Part shown: in pieces, positions 54,897 through 62,326 of the stretch
Position numbering within the stretch: position 1 is the first letter of the stretch
Layout of the letters: each line of letters starts with the position of its first letter
Origin: Streptomyces omiyaensis
GTDB taxonomy: Bacteria > Actinomycetota > Actinomycetes > Streptomycetales > Streptomycetaceae
Assembly: GCF_014650895.1 (NCBI RefSeq)
Contig: NZ_BMVV01000012.1
Coordinates: 62,001-126,000, forward strand
DNA: 64,000 nt
Direction: 5' to 3'
Position numbers and translations under genes: made by a program
Notes under the pieces: model-generated
Told to the model about the DNA's origin: nothing
Seen by the model: only the letters and a program-made list of their open reading frames with translations
Database searches by the model: none

Positions 54897-55027
54897 GGCA
54901 GCAGTCTGGGCGGGTGTCACCGTTCAGGTCCACTTAGATCTGCTTGGCCGGAACGTTCAGTTCGGGTGAACGGAGGCCGGGCGGGGCGGAGGCCCGGTGG
55001 GGGGAGGCCCGGTGGGCGGAGGCCGGG

Positions 55028-55474
55028 TCAGAGGGGGAGCTTGAAGCCCTCGTGGCTCCGGGCGTACCCCAGCGAGGCGTAGAAGCGGTGGGCGTCGGCC
55101 CGCTCCTTGTTGCTGGTCAGCTGGACCAGGGCGCAGCCGCGCCCGCGGGCCCGCTCCGCCGCCAGCTCCATCAGCCGGCGCCCCAGGCCCGCGCCCCGGC
55201 GGTCGGCCCGGATCCGGACCGCCTCGATCAGCGCCCGCTCGGCGCCGCCCCTGCCGAGTCCCGGGATGTAGGTGGCCTGGAGGCAGCCGAGGACCGTGCC
55301 CCGCGCGTCGGCCAGCACCAGCATCTCGTTGCGCGGGTCGGCCTCGATGGCCGCGAAGGCCCGCTCGTGGGCCTCGTCGACCCGGACCGAGACCGGATCG
55401 ACGACCCGCTCCCCGTCGGCCAGGAGGGCGAGGACGGCGGGGAGTTCGGCGCGGGTGGCGGGGCGAAGGATCAC
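55028..55474 (-). CDS. GNAT family N-acetyltransferase
   Basis: 148 aa from GTG at 55474 (GGAGG upstream). Acetyl-CoA loop 'VRIRADRRGAGLGRRLMELAAERA' (about residues 85-108) and the C-terminal 'LTSNKERADAHRFYASLGYARSHEGFKL' are standard GNAT features. Substrate unknown. Divergent from the monooxygenase gene. Confidence 0.9.
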   Translation of the reverse strand: MILRPATRAELPAVLALLADGERVVDPVSVRVDEAHERAFAAIEADPRNEMLVLADARGTVLGCLQATYIPGLGRGGAERALIEAVRIRADRRGAGLGRRLMELAAERARGRGCALVQLTSNKERADAHRFYASLGYARSHEGFKLPL

Positions 55475-55501
55475 GGGGGCAGCCTCCCACGCCGAACCCC
55501 C

Positions 55502-55532
55502 TTGACCTCGACCAAGGTTGAGGGTGGAGGGT
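55502..55532 (+). promoter_or_regulatory. SoxR/MerR-type promoter with 19-bp spacer
   Basis: TTGACC (55502-55507) and GAGGGT (55527-55532) are separated by 19 bp, the stretched spacing used by MerR-family activators. Between them lies CCTCGACCAAGGTTGAGG (55506-55523), an 18-bp imperfect palindrome close to the SoxR box (CCTCAAG..CTTGAGG type). Confidence 0.65.
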
Positions 55533-55565
55533 CGAACCGTCCGCACCGAGCAGGAGGAGAGCCCC

Positions 55566-56273
55566 ATGAACGCCGTCGCCCACCCCGACCCCCGCCCCGA
55601 CCTCCACCGCCCCGGGGTCGGCGCCGTCCTCGTCAGCACCTGGCGGGTCGGCACCCCCGAGCGCCAGCGCGCCGCCGTCGAGGCGATCCGGAGGACCTGG
55701 GAGGACCGTGACTGGCCGGACCCCGGCCTGCTCTCGTACAGCGTCCTCGCCGGGACCGACGGGGAGACGCTGCTGCACTACTCGCAGTGGACCGGCCAGC
55801 GGGTCTACGACGACTTCGTCCGCACCCACCGGGACGACCGGAACGCCGCGATCGACGCCGCCGTGCCGGGCATCGAGCGGGTGGAGCTCCGCCGCTACGG
55901 GCCGATCCACCGCTCCACCGTCCAGGCCGGCGCGGGCACGGGCGAACCGGCCGGGATCGTCGTGATCGTGGAGGCCGACTTCGACGGGGCCGGGCACCGG
56001 GAGGAGTGGGTGGACGCGGTGTTCGCCGCCCTGGACGAGGACGCGGCGACGCGGCCCGCGGCCGGCGGGATCAGCGGCCGGTTCCACCTGTCCGTCGACG
56101 GCGGCCGGGTCCTGAACTACGCCGACTGGGAGAGCGAGCGGGCCCACGAGGAGTGGATGGCGGACGGAGCCCCGCCGAGCGGGGCCTGGGCGCGGGTCCA
56201 CCACCATCCGGCGCTCGTGGGCGGCCGGGTGCGCCGCTACGCGCCCGCGCTCAGCCTGAGCGCGGGCGCGTAG
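55566..56273 (+). CDS. two-domain antibiotic biosynthesis monooxygenase (ABM)-type protein
   Basis: 235 aa from ATG at 55566. Two copies of the ABM ferredoxin-like fold are visible: residues about 17-118 (AVLVSTWRVGTPERQRAAVEAIRRTWED...LLHYSQWTGQRVYDDFVRTH) and about 125-232 (GIVVIVEADFDGAGHREEWVDAVFAAL...VLNYADWESERAHEEWM). ABM proteins oxygenate or degrade aromatic/quinone compounds. In S. coelicolor a monooxygenase of this kind at this locus belongs, as I recall, to the SoxR regulon, matching the promoter. The last codons lie in a terminator stem. Confidence 0.85.
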   Translation: MNAVAHPDPRPDLHRPGVGAVLVSTWRVGTPERQRAAVEAIRRTWEDRDWPDPGLLSYSVLAGTDGETLLHYSQWTGQRVYDDFVRTHRDDRNAAIDAAVPGIERVELRRYGPIHRSTVQAGAGTGEPAGIVVIVEADFDGAGHREEWVDAVFAALDEDAATRPAAGGISGRFHLSVDGGRVLNYADWESERAHEEWMADGAPPSGAWARVHHHPALVGGRVRRYAPALSLSAGA

Positions 56274-56278
56274 CGGCG
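56232..56278. terminator. bidirectional terminator encoded in the end of the ABM gene
   Basis: 22-bp perfect stem, 56232-56253 with 56257-56278, 3-nt loop. It covers the last 14 codons of the ABM gene and the tail of the convergent nuclease gene. Confidence 0.8.
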
Positions 56279-56286
56279 GGATCCGG

Positions 56287-58125
56287 TTACGGGCGGAAGC
56301 GCAGGACCTGCGGGTCGTGGTCGCTGTCCTGGTCCGCGAACTCGGCGTTGATGTGCACGCTGTCGTACTCGAAGTGGTGCACGCCGGGGCTGGTCAGGAT
56401 CTGGTCGAGGACCTGGCTGTTGCCCTGGTAGACGTACGAGTAGCGCTCGGAGCGCGGCAGCGACTTCACGGCGGGGTAGAGCACGTCGCCGTCGGTCAGC
56501 GCCTCGGTGGTGTCCGAGAACTCGAAGTCGTTGATGTCGCCGACGACGAGGACGTCCGCCTGCTTGTCGAGGGCCGTGATCTCCTTGACGAAGGCGTTCA
56601 CGGCCTGCGCCTGGAGGAGGCGCTTGGCCTCGGAGGAACGGTTCGGCGGCTGGTGGTGGGAGACGATCGACTCGTCGCCGCCCTTCGAGCCGAAGTGGTT
56701 GGCGACCACGAAGACCGTGCGGCCGCGGAAGGTGAACTCGCCCGCGAGCGGCTTGCGGCTGGCCTCCCAGGCGGCGTTCGCCGGGTCGATCCGGCCGGGG
56801 GAGAGGGTGAGGGCGGCGCGGCCCTTCGATCCCGTGACGCCGGTCGCGGTGGTCGCGTCGCCGCCCGCGCGGTCGACGAAGGAGACCCGCTCGGGGTTGA
56901 AGAGGAAGACCTGACGGATGTTGCCGCCGGGCTCGCCGCCGTCCTTGTTGTTCTCCGGGTCGATCGAGCGCCACTCGTACGCCGGACCGCCGGCCGCCGC
57001 GATCGCGTCCGTGAACTTCTTCACGGTCTGACCGGCCGACACCGTGCCGTCGTTCTTGGCGCCGTTGTCGTCCTGGATCTCCTCCAGGGCCAGGACGTCC
57101 GGCGAGGCGAGGTTCTCGACGACCGCCTTCGCGAGGGAGTCGAACTTCTCCTGCGGGTCGGTCGGGTCGAGGTTCTCCACGTTGTACGTGGCGACGGCCA
57201 GCTCGTTCTTGTGCTGCTTCTGCGTGACCTCGCGCTTCAGGCCGAAGTCCACGACCTCGCCGAGGGTGCGGGCGGTCAGGGTGTAGCCGCCGAACTGGTT
57301 GAAGTCGAGCGGGCCCTCGGTCGAGCCGGTCAGCCAGTCGCCGACGTTCGCCTTCGGGAAGGGCCGCTGGGCGAGCGGGATCAGCGACTGGATCTGGAGC
57401 CGGCCGGTGTTCTGGGACTCGTACGAGCCGTAGACCGTGCCGCCGCGCCAGTTGCGGTTCTCCCACGGCTTCACCGTGACCCACAGCTCGGAGTACGGGT
57501 CCGTGGCGCCGACCACCCGCGAGGAGGAGACGCGGACGTTGGTGCCCTCCAGCGACTCGTAGTAGTCCAGGGCGTAGGCGTCCGGGTCCAGGGCCAGGCC
57601 GTTGATCGAGCCGCCGTTCGCCGGGTCGCCCGCGGGGGCGTAGGCGTCCGGCACCGACCAGGGGGCGATGGTGACCGGGGCGGGCAGCGCGTTGCCCTGC
57701 GAGACCACGGTGACCTTGGGACGGGAGAGCTGGGTCAGCGACTGGTTGCCGGAGCTCAGACCGCCGGGGACGTACTCGGTGACCGTGCCGTCGACGCTGA
57801 CCGCGTCGCCGACCGCGACCGTCGGGTTGGAGCCGGTGAAGACGAACAGGCCCTCGCTGGTGGCCGGGTCGTCGTCGCCCTGCGGGTCCTGCATCCAGAA
57901 GCCGCGCGAGGAGCCGTAGCCGCGGACGCCGGTGACGACGCCCGTCACGCCGGTGACCTGCTTGCCGACGAGCGGCGAGACCCGGGTGGTGCCCTGGACG
58001 TCGTGGATGCGCACCGCGGCGCTGTCCTCGGCCGCGGCGCTCTGCGAGCCGGCGAGCAGTCCGGCCGCGAGGGCGGCCGCGACCACCGCGGAGACGGCGG
58101 CGGTTCTCGGTATGGAGGAAGGCAT
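56287..58125 (-). CDS. secreted endonuclease/exonuclease/phosphatase (ExeM/NucH-like nuclease)
   Basis: 612 aa from ATG at 58125. Signal peptide 1-31 (ending SAAAED). An OB-like N-terminal domain (VRIHDVQGTTRVSPLVGKQVTGVTG...GFWMQDP) precedes the endonuclease/exonuclease/phosphatase fold: 'VATYNVENLDP', 'DVLALEEIQDDNGA' (catalytic Glu), 'VVANHFGSKGG', 'VVGDINDFEFSDTTE', 'QDSDHDPQVLRF' (final Asp-His). This is the ExeM/NucH extracellular DNase layout. No C-terminal anchor, so the enzyme is probably released. Convergent with the ABM gene. Confidence 0.9.
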   Translation of the reverse strand: MPSSIPRTAAVSAVVAAALAAGLLAGSQSAAAEDSAAVRIHDVQGTTRVSPLVGKQVTGVTGVVTGVRGYGSSRGFWMQDPQGDDDPATSEGLFVFTGSNPTVAVGDAVSVDGTVTEYVPGGLSSGNQSLTQLSRPKVTVVSQGNALPAPVTIAPWSVPDAYAPAGDPANGGSINGLALDPDAYALDYYESLEGTNVRVSSSRVVGATDPYSELWVTVKPWENRNWRGGTVYGSYESQNTGRLQIQSLIPLAQRPFPKANVGDWLTGSTEGPLDFNQFGGYTLTARTLGEVVDFGLKREVTQKQHKNELAVATYNVENLDPTDPQEKFDSLAKAVVENLASPDVLALEEIQDDNGAKNDGTVSAGQTVKKFTDAIAAAGGPAYEWRSIDPENNKDGGEPGGNIRQVFLFNPERVSFVDRAGGDATTATGVTGSKGRAALTLSPGRIDPANAAWEASRKPLAGEFTFRGRTVFVVANHFGSKGGDESIVSHHQPPNRSSEAKRLLQAQAVNAFVKEITALDKQADVLVVGDINDFEFSDTTEALTDGDVLYPAVKSLPRSERYSYVYQGNSQVLDQILTSPGVHHFEYDSVHINAEFADQDSDHDPQVLRFRP

Positions 58126-58389
58126 CAGGAGGCTCCGAGGGTGCTTGGAGGAACGGCAGAGGGATCTACGCGCGTCAATCTCTTGCGAGAGCCCCTCACT
58201 TGTCAAGGGTCGACGGGTGTACGAAGGCTGACGGGCCCGTGAACCGGCGGGCGTTCCCCCCGATGCGTCTACGCTGGGACGCCGGCCCCCACCGGCCGCC
58301 ACCGGGATCCGCCGTCGGATCCGACGTGGTCCCCCACCGATCCACACCGGTCCACACCGATCCACGCACGCGTCGAGGAGATCCCCCAC
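58126..58389. other. divergent region between nuclease and 482-aa gene
   Basis: 264 bp without a credible gene. Minus strand: TTGACA at 58206-58201 is a candidate -35 for the nuclease gene. CTCTTGCGAGAG (58180-58191) is a near-palindrome in the spacer/-10 area. Plus strand: three tandem 10-bp repeats at 58336-58365. Confidence 0.4.
58336..58365. repeat. three tandem 10-bp repeats (ACCGRTCCAC)
   Basis: 58336-58345, 58346-58355 and 58356-58365 are ACCGATCCAC, ACCGGTCCAC and ACCGATCCAC, a 10-bp period (about one helical turn). Each contains a TCCAC core like that of DnaA boxes (TTGTCCACA), though none matches the full box. It ends 24 bp before the next start codon. Confidence 0.7.
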
Positions 58390-59838
58390 ATGGCTGCGGA
58401 GCACCCCACCCTTCCCCCCGTTCGGCTGCCCTCGGACGCGGAGCTGGCTCGGGAAGCCCTGGCCGCCCCGCTCCTCGCCCACGCCGTGCGCCTCGCCCGC
58501 TGGGCGGGACCCGACACCCGGGTCGGGGCGGGCGGCGAACTCGTCGACGAGCAGCTCCCGGACGCGGTCGAGGTCCTCGGCCTCGGCGACGACGAGGACG
58601 CCGAGTACTGGGCGGGTGACGCCTGGCGGCTCGCCGTCGACACCGGTCTGGTCGACGTCGAGGACGGCGCCGCCGACGACGCCCCTGGCACCGCCGCCGC
58701 CGGTGGGAACCTCGCCGTCGTCGCCGGCGGCGCGCCCCGGGACGTGCTCGCGCTCTGGCTCGACGCCTTCGAGGCCGTCTTCGCCGACGCCGTCGCCCCG
58801 GTCCTCGACGACCTGGAGCCGCTGCTCGACGAGGACGGCGGCCTCGACCTCGACGCCCTCGACTGGGACCCCGAGGCGGAGGCCGACTTCCTGGAGGGCG
58901 TCCTCGGCAACCTCTACCTGCTGACCGTCAGCGAGGGCGGCCCCGGCGAGGGTCCCGTGCCGCTGCCCGCGCTCGCCGCCTCCATGGTCGTCCCCGACGA
59001 CATGGGCGAGCCCACCGACGACGTCCTGGAGCAGGTCTCCGACGCGATGATGCGGCTCGACGAGCAGTTCCGGCTCCTGGAGCCGATCGGCCTCGTCGAG
59101 TACCAGCCCGTCGACGAGGCCCTGATGGCCGAGGAGGGCGAGGAGCCCGCCCCGTCCGTCGACGACGAGGACGTCTCCCGCTACGGCATGGTCCGGCTCA
59201 CCCCGCTCGGCCTCTACGGCGTCCGCACCCGCATGCGGGAGGCCGGCGTCGACGCCCCCGCCGTCGGCGACCTCGCGGAGAAGGACGCCGACACCCTCCT
59301 CGCCGGCCTCGTCGGCTACCCCGAGGCCGCCGCCCGCGCCGAGACCGAGGACTGGCTCGCCGGCCGGGAGCCGGTCCCCGCCGCCGCCGAACTCCTCGCC
59401 GCCGCCCGGGGCTCCGACCCCGCCTCCCCGCTCCGCCGCCTCCACTGCCAGCAGGCCCTCGCCCTGGTCGGCCCCGAGGCCGAGCCGGTCGTCCGCGCGG
59501 TCCTCGGCGACCCCGAGCTCGGCGGCCTCGCCCGCGTCTGGCTCGCCGAGCGCGGCGCCGCCGACGTGCCCGCCCCGCCGGAGTCCATGATCTTCTGGCT
59601 CGCCGTGGACACCATCGCCGCCCAGCTCGACGCCGCCGGCGACCTGGCCGAGCTCCAGGAGCTCATCGAGGGGCTGACCAGCCGTCACACCGGCTTCCTG
59701 GAGACCGCCTGGCGCGTCGAGCACCCCTCCACGGCCGACGTCCTCGACGCGATGGGCCGGCTCCACCCGGACAAGACGGCCGCCAAGGAGGCCCGCAAGG
59801 CCGCCTTCAAGGCCCGCTCCCGCACCGGCCAGGCCTGA
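58390..59838 (+). CDS. conserved acidic protein of unknown function
   Basis: 482 aa, no signal peptide. Very rich in Asp, Glu and Ala and probably largely helical. A repeated 'LLAAARGSDPASPLRRLHCQQALALVGPEAEPVVRAVLGDPELGGLARVWLAERG' segment (about residues 335-390) resembles a HEAT-like unit. No catalytic motif recognised. A Lys-rich tail (TAAKEARKAAFKARSRTGQA) closes an otherwise acidic protein. I recall similar unnamed proteins in many streptomycetes. Confidence 0.8.
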   Translation: MAAEHPTLPPVRLPSDAELAREALAAPLLAHAVRLARWAGPDTRVGAGGELVDEQLPDAVEVLGLGDDEDAEYWAGDAWRLAVDTGLVDVEDGAADDAPGTAAAGGNLAVVAGGAPRDVLALWLDAFEAVFADAVAPVLDDLEPLLDEDGGLDLDALDWDPEAEADFLEGVLGNLYLLTVSEGGPGEGPVPLPALAASMVVPDDMGEPTDDVLEQVSDAMMRLDEQFRLLEPIGLVEYQPVDEALMAEEGEEPAPSVDDEDVSRYGMVRLTPLGLYGVRTRMREAGVDAPAVGDLAEKDADTLLAGLVGYPEAAARAETEDWLAGREPVPAAAELLAAARGSDPASPLRRLHCQQALALVGPEAEPVVRAVLGDPELGGLARVWLAERGAADVPAPPESMIFWLAVDTIAAQLDAAGDLAELQELIEGLTSRHTGFLETAWRVEHPSTADVLDAMGRLHPDKTAAKEARKAAFKARSRTGQA

Positions 59839-59853
59839 CCGGTCCGCTCCCCG

Positions 59854-59901
59854 CGGCCGCGGAGCGCCTTTCCCCGGACCGGGGCAGGCGCTCCGCGGCC
59901 G
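59854..59901 (+). terminator. two-tier terminator
   Basis: 16-bp perfect outer stem (59854-59869 with 59886-59901) plus an inner 5-bp stem (59872-59876 with 59880-59884). Confidence 0.78.
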
Positions 59902-59933
59902 TTCCCGCGCCGTTCAGCCGCCGTTCCCGCGGG
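59901..59933 (+). promoter_or_regulatory. PHO-box-like tandem 11-nt repeats before phoX
   Basis: GTTCCCGCGCC (59901-59911), GTTCAGCCGCC (59912-59922) and GTTCCCGCGGG (59923-59933) are three direct repeats with an exact 11-nt period. This is the architecture of Streptomyces PhoP boxes (GTTCAYYYR-type units). They end 53 bp before the PhoX start. Confidence 0.6.
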
Positions 59934-59986
59934 CGCGCGATGGTGTGCGCGACATCCGGCCACCAGCATGGGAGAGACCGCACACC

Positions 59987-61435
59987 ATGGCGCTCAACCG
60001 CAGAGAGTTCACCCAGAAGTCCGCCGTCGCCGGCTTCGCCCTCACCGGCGCCGTCGGAGTGCTCGCCACCGCGCCGGAGGCCCTCGCGAGCGACGAGCGG
60101 TCCCACGGCGGGCACGGCCACGACGACGACCACGGCCACGGCGACCACGGGCACGGCCACCACCGCCTCGGCTACGGCCCCCTCGTCGCCGACCCCGACG
60201 GCGTCCTCGCCCTCCCCGAGGGGTTCGCCTACCGGGTCGTCACCCGCACCGGCGTCACCCGTCTGGAGAGCGGCGAGTCCACCCCCTCCCACCACGACGG
60301 CGCCGCCACCTTCGCCGGGCCGCGCGGCACCACGTACATCGTCTACAACCACGAGCTCAAGGGCGCCCGCTCCCGGTGGGAGCACCCCGTGCCGCTCACC
60401 GAGGGCCTCGTCTACGACCCGGCCGCGGCCGGCGGCTGCACCGTCGTCGAGGTGCACCGCGACGGCACCGTCGCCGAGTGGGTCGGCATCTCCGGCACCT
60501 CCACCAACTGCGCCGGCGGCCGCACCTCCTGGGGCACCTGGCTGACCTGCGAGGAGAACTCCGACCTCGCCGGCAAGAACGGCATGACCAAGGACCACGG
60601 GTACGTCTTCGAGGTCGACCCCCGGGACCGGCGGGCCAACCTCGATCCCAAGCCCCTCAAGTTCTTCGGCCGCTACGACCACGAGGCCGTCGTCGTCGAC
60701 CCCGAGCGGGGCCACGCCTACCTCACCGAGGACGCCTCCAACCCCAACGGCCTCCTCTTCCGCTGGGTCCCGCCGCAGGGCTTCGAGCACGGCCGCGGCC
60801 GGTACCGCCCGCTCGCCGACGACGCCGGCGTCCTCCAGGCCGCCAAGTGCATCGACTCCGCCGGGCGGTTCGTCGACGACCTCTCCCGCGCCACCCGCAT
60901 CGGCACCGTCTACGGCGTCGACTGGACCGACGTCCCCGACCGCGACGGCCGCGCCACGCCGGTGCGCAAGCAGTTCGCCGACGGCCAGGTCACCCGCGCC
61001 CGGAAGCTGGAGGGCATGTGGTGGGCCGACGGCGGCGCCTACGTCGTCTCCTCCTACGCGCGCGAGGAGAGCCCCGGCGCGGCCCACGACGGCCAGGTCT
61101 GGTTCTACGACCCCAAGCGCCGCACCCTCACCCTCAAGGTGCTGCTCGGCGTGAACCCCGCGCCCGAGCAGGACGGCGCCTACGACGGCCCCGACAACAT
61201 CACCGTCTCCCCGTACGGCGGGCTCGTCATCGCCGAGGACGGCGAGGGCGTCTCGCACCTCTTCGGCGCCACCGACTCGGGCCGCACCTACCCGATCGCG
61301 CGCAACGACCTCAACGACAGCGAGTTCACCGGCGTCGTCTTCTCGCCCGACGGCGACACCCTGTACGCGAGCATCCAGGACCCGGGCATCATGGTGGCGA
61401 TCACCGGTCCCTGGCGCCGCCAGCCCCGCCGCTGA
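59987..61435 (+). CDS. phoX: PhoX-family phosphatase, Tat-exported
   Basis: 482 aa from ATG at 59987. The N-terminus MALNRREFTQKSAVAGFALTG is a Tat signal. The PhoX (DUF839) beta-propeller blocks include 'YIVYNHELKGARSRWEHP', 'GISGTSTNCAGGRTSWGTWLTCEEN', 'HEAVVVDPERGHAYLTEDASNPNGLLFRWVPP' and 'LEGMWWADGGAYVVSSY'. PhoX enzymes are Ca2+/Fe3+ alkaline phosphatases secreted under phosphate limitation. Residues 40-59 are a His-rich linker (9 His in 20). The gene_symbol is a family name; several PhoX-like genes occur per genome. Confidence 0.88.
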   Translation: MALNRREFTQKSAVAGFALTGAVGVLATAPEALASDERSHGGHGHDDDHGHGDHGHGHHRLGYGPLVADPDGVLALPEGFAYRVVTRTGVTRLESGESTPSHHDGAATFAGPRGTTYIVYNHELKGARSRWEHPVPLTEGLVYDPAAAGGCTVVEVHRDGTVAEWVGISGTSTNCAGGRTSWGTWLTCEENSDLAGKNGMTKDHGYVFEVDPRDRRANLDPKPLKFFGRYDHEAVVVDPERGHAYLTEDASNPNGLLFRWVPPQGFEHGRGRYRPLADDAGVLQAAKCIDSAGRFVDDLSRATRIGTVYGVDWTDVPDRDGRATPVRKQFADGQVTRARKLEGMWWADGGAYVVSSYAREESPGAAHDGQVWFYDPKRRTLTLKVLLGVNPAPEQDGAYDGPDNITVSPYGGLVIAEDGEGVSHLFGATDSGRTYPIARNDLNDSEFTGVVFSPDGDTLYASIQDPGIMVAITGPWRRQPRR

Positions 61436-61528
61436 CGCCCCGTCGGACCCCGGCGCCCGCACGTCGGGGGAAGCCGTGAGGAATCGGGACGGGTTCCCGT
61501 CGGGTTCCCGCCAGGTTCCATGATCCTC

Positions 61529-61566
61529 TGTCGGCTCCGTGGACTGACATCTAACCTGTCAGTCCA
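61529..61566 (+). promoter_or_regulatory. GntR operator and leaderless promoter
   Basis: TGGACTGACA (61540-61549) and TGTCAGTCCA (61557-61566) are perfect 10-bp arms around a 7-bp centre. The -10 TAACCT (61552-61557) lies between them; TGTCGG (61529-61534), 17 bp upstream, is a weak -35. The operator's last base is the A of the start codon. Confidence 0.7.
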
Positions 61567-62279
61567 TGGACGACGCTCTGCGGCCCGTGGGCCGGACCCT
61601 GTTGCGCGACCGGGCCTACGAGTCGCTGCGCGAGGCGATCGTGCGCGGCGACCTCGCCCCCGGCGCCCTGCTCAAGGACGCCGACCTCGCCGACCGCCTC
61701 GGTCTCTCCCGCGCGCCCGTCCGCGACGCCCTCGCCCGGCTCACCGTCGAGGGCCTCGTCGAGACCAAGCCGCAGAGCTACACCCGGGTCACCCGGCCGG
61801 TCACCCGGATCGTCCGGGACGCGGCCTCCGTCGTCCGGGTGATGCACGAGCTCGCCGCCCGCACCGCCGTGCCGCTGCTCGGCCCCGGGGCGATCCGCGC
61901 GATGCGCGAGGCCAACGAGCGCTTCGCCGCCGCCGTCCGCGCCTCCGACGTCGAGGCGGCCCTCGACGCCGACGACGAGCTCCACCAGGTCCTCGTCGGC
62001 GCCAGCGGCAACCACGCGGCCGCCGCCACCATCGACCGCTACACGCCGCTGATCCGCCGGGTCGAGCGCCGGCTCTTCGGCGATTCCGGCAGCTGCGGCT
62101 CCGCCGAACTGCACGCCCGCCTCATCGACGCCTGCGCCGCCGGGGACGTCGAGGAGGCCGTGCGGATCACCAGCGAGATCTGGACCGCGCTCGAACAGCT
62201 CGCCGACGACGCCACCGAGGTCGCCGAGGTCACGGGCATCCCCGCGGCCTCGGGCGTCCCCGCGCCCTCGGAGCCTTAG
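61566..62279 (+). CDS. GntR family regulator (FCD/FadR subfamily)
   Basis: 237 aa from ATG at 61566. Winged HTH 'AIVRGDLAPGALLKDADLADRLGLSRAPVRDALARLTVEGLVE' (about residues 24-66). The FCD effector domain carries the metal/ligand His/Asp pattern in 'DADDELHQVLVGASGNHAA' and 'LHARLIDACAAGD'. It is 47 bp upstream of the ACC deaminase gene, same strand, so both are probably one transcript controlled by the operator at its start. Confidence 0.92.
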   Translation: MDDALRPVGRTLLRDRAYESLREAIVRGDLAPGALLKDADLADRLGLSRAPVRDALARLTVEGLVETKPQSYTRVTRPVTRIVRDAASVVRVMHELAARTAVPLLGPGAIRAMREANERFAAAVRASDVEAALDADDELHQVLVGASGNHAAAATIDRYTPLIRRVERRLFGDSGSCGSAELHARLIDACAAGDVEEAVRITSEIWTALEQLADDATEVAEVTGIPAASGVPAPSEP

Positions 62280-62326
62280 GGCCCCCTCCTGTCCCCGCCC
62301 CGTCCGCCACCCAGGGAGAGCCGCCC

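Noticed and set aside
56287..59766. A single 1,159-residue minus-strand protein including the nuclease
   Set aside because: The part beyond 58125 is antisense to the 482-aa gene; a signal peptide and ribosome binding site define the start at 58125.
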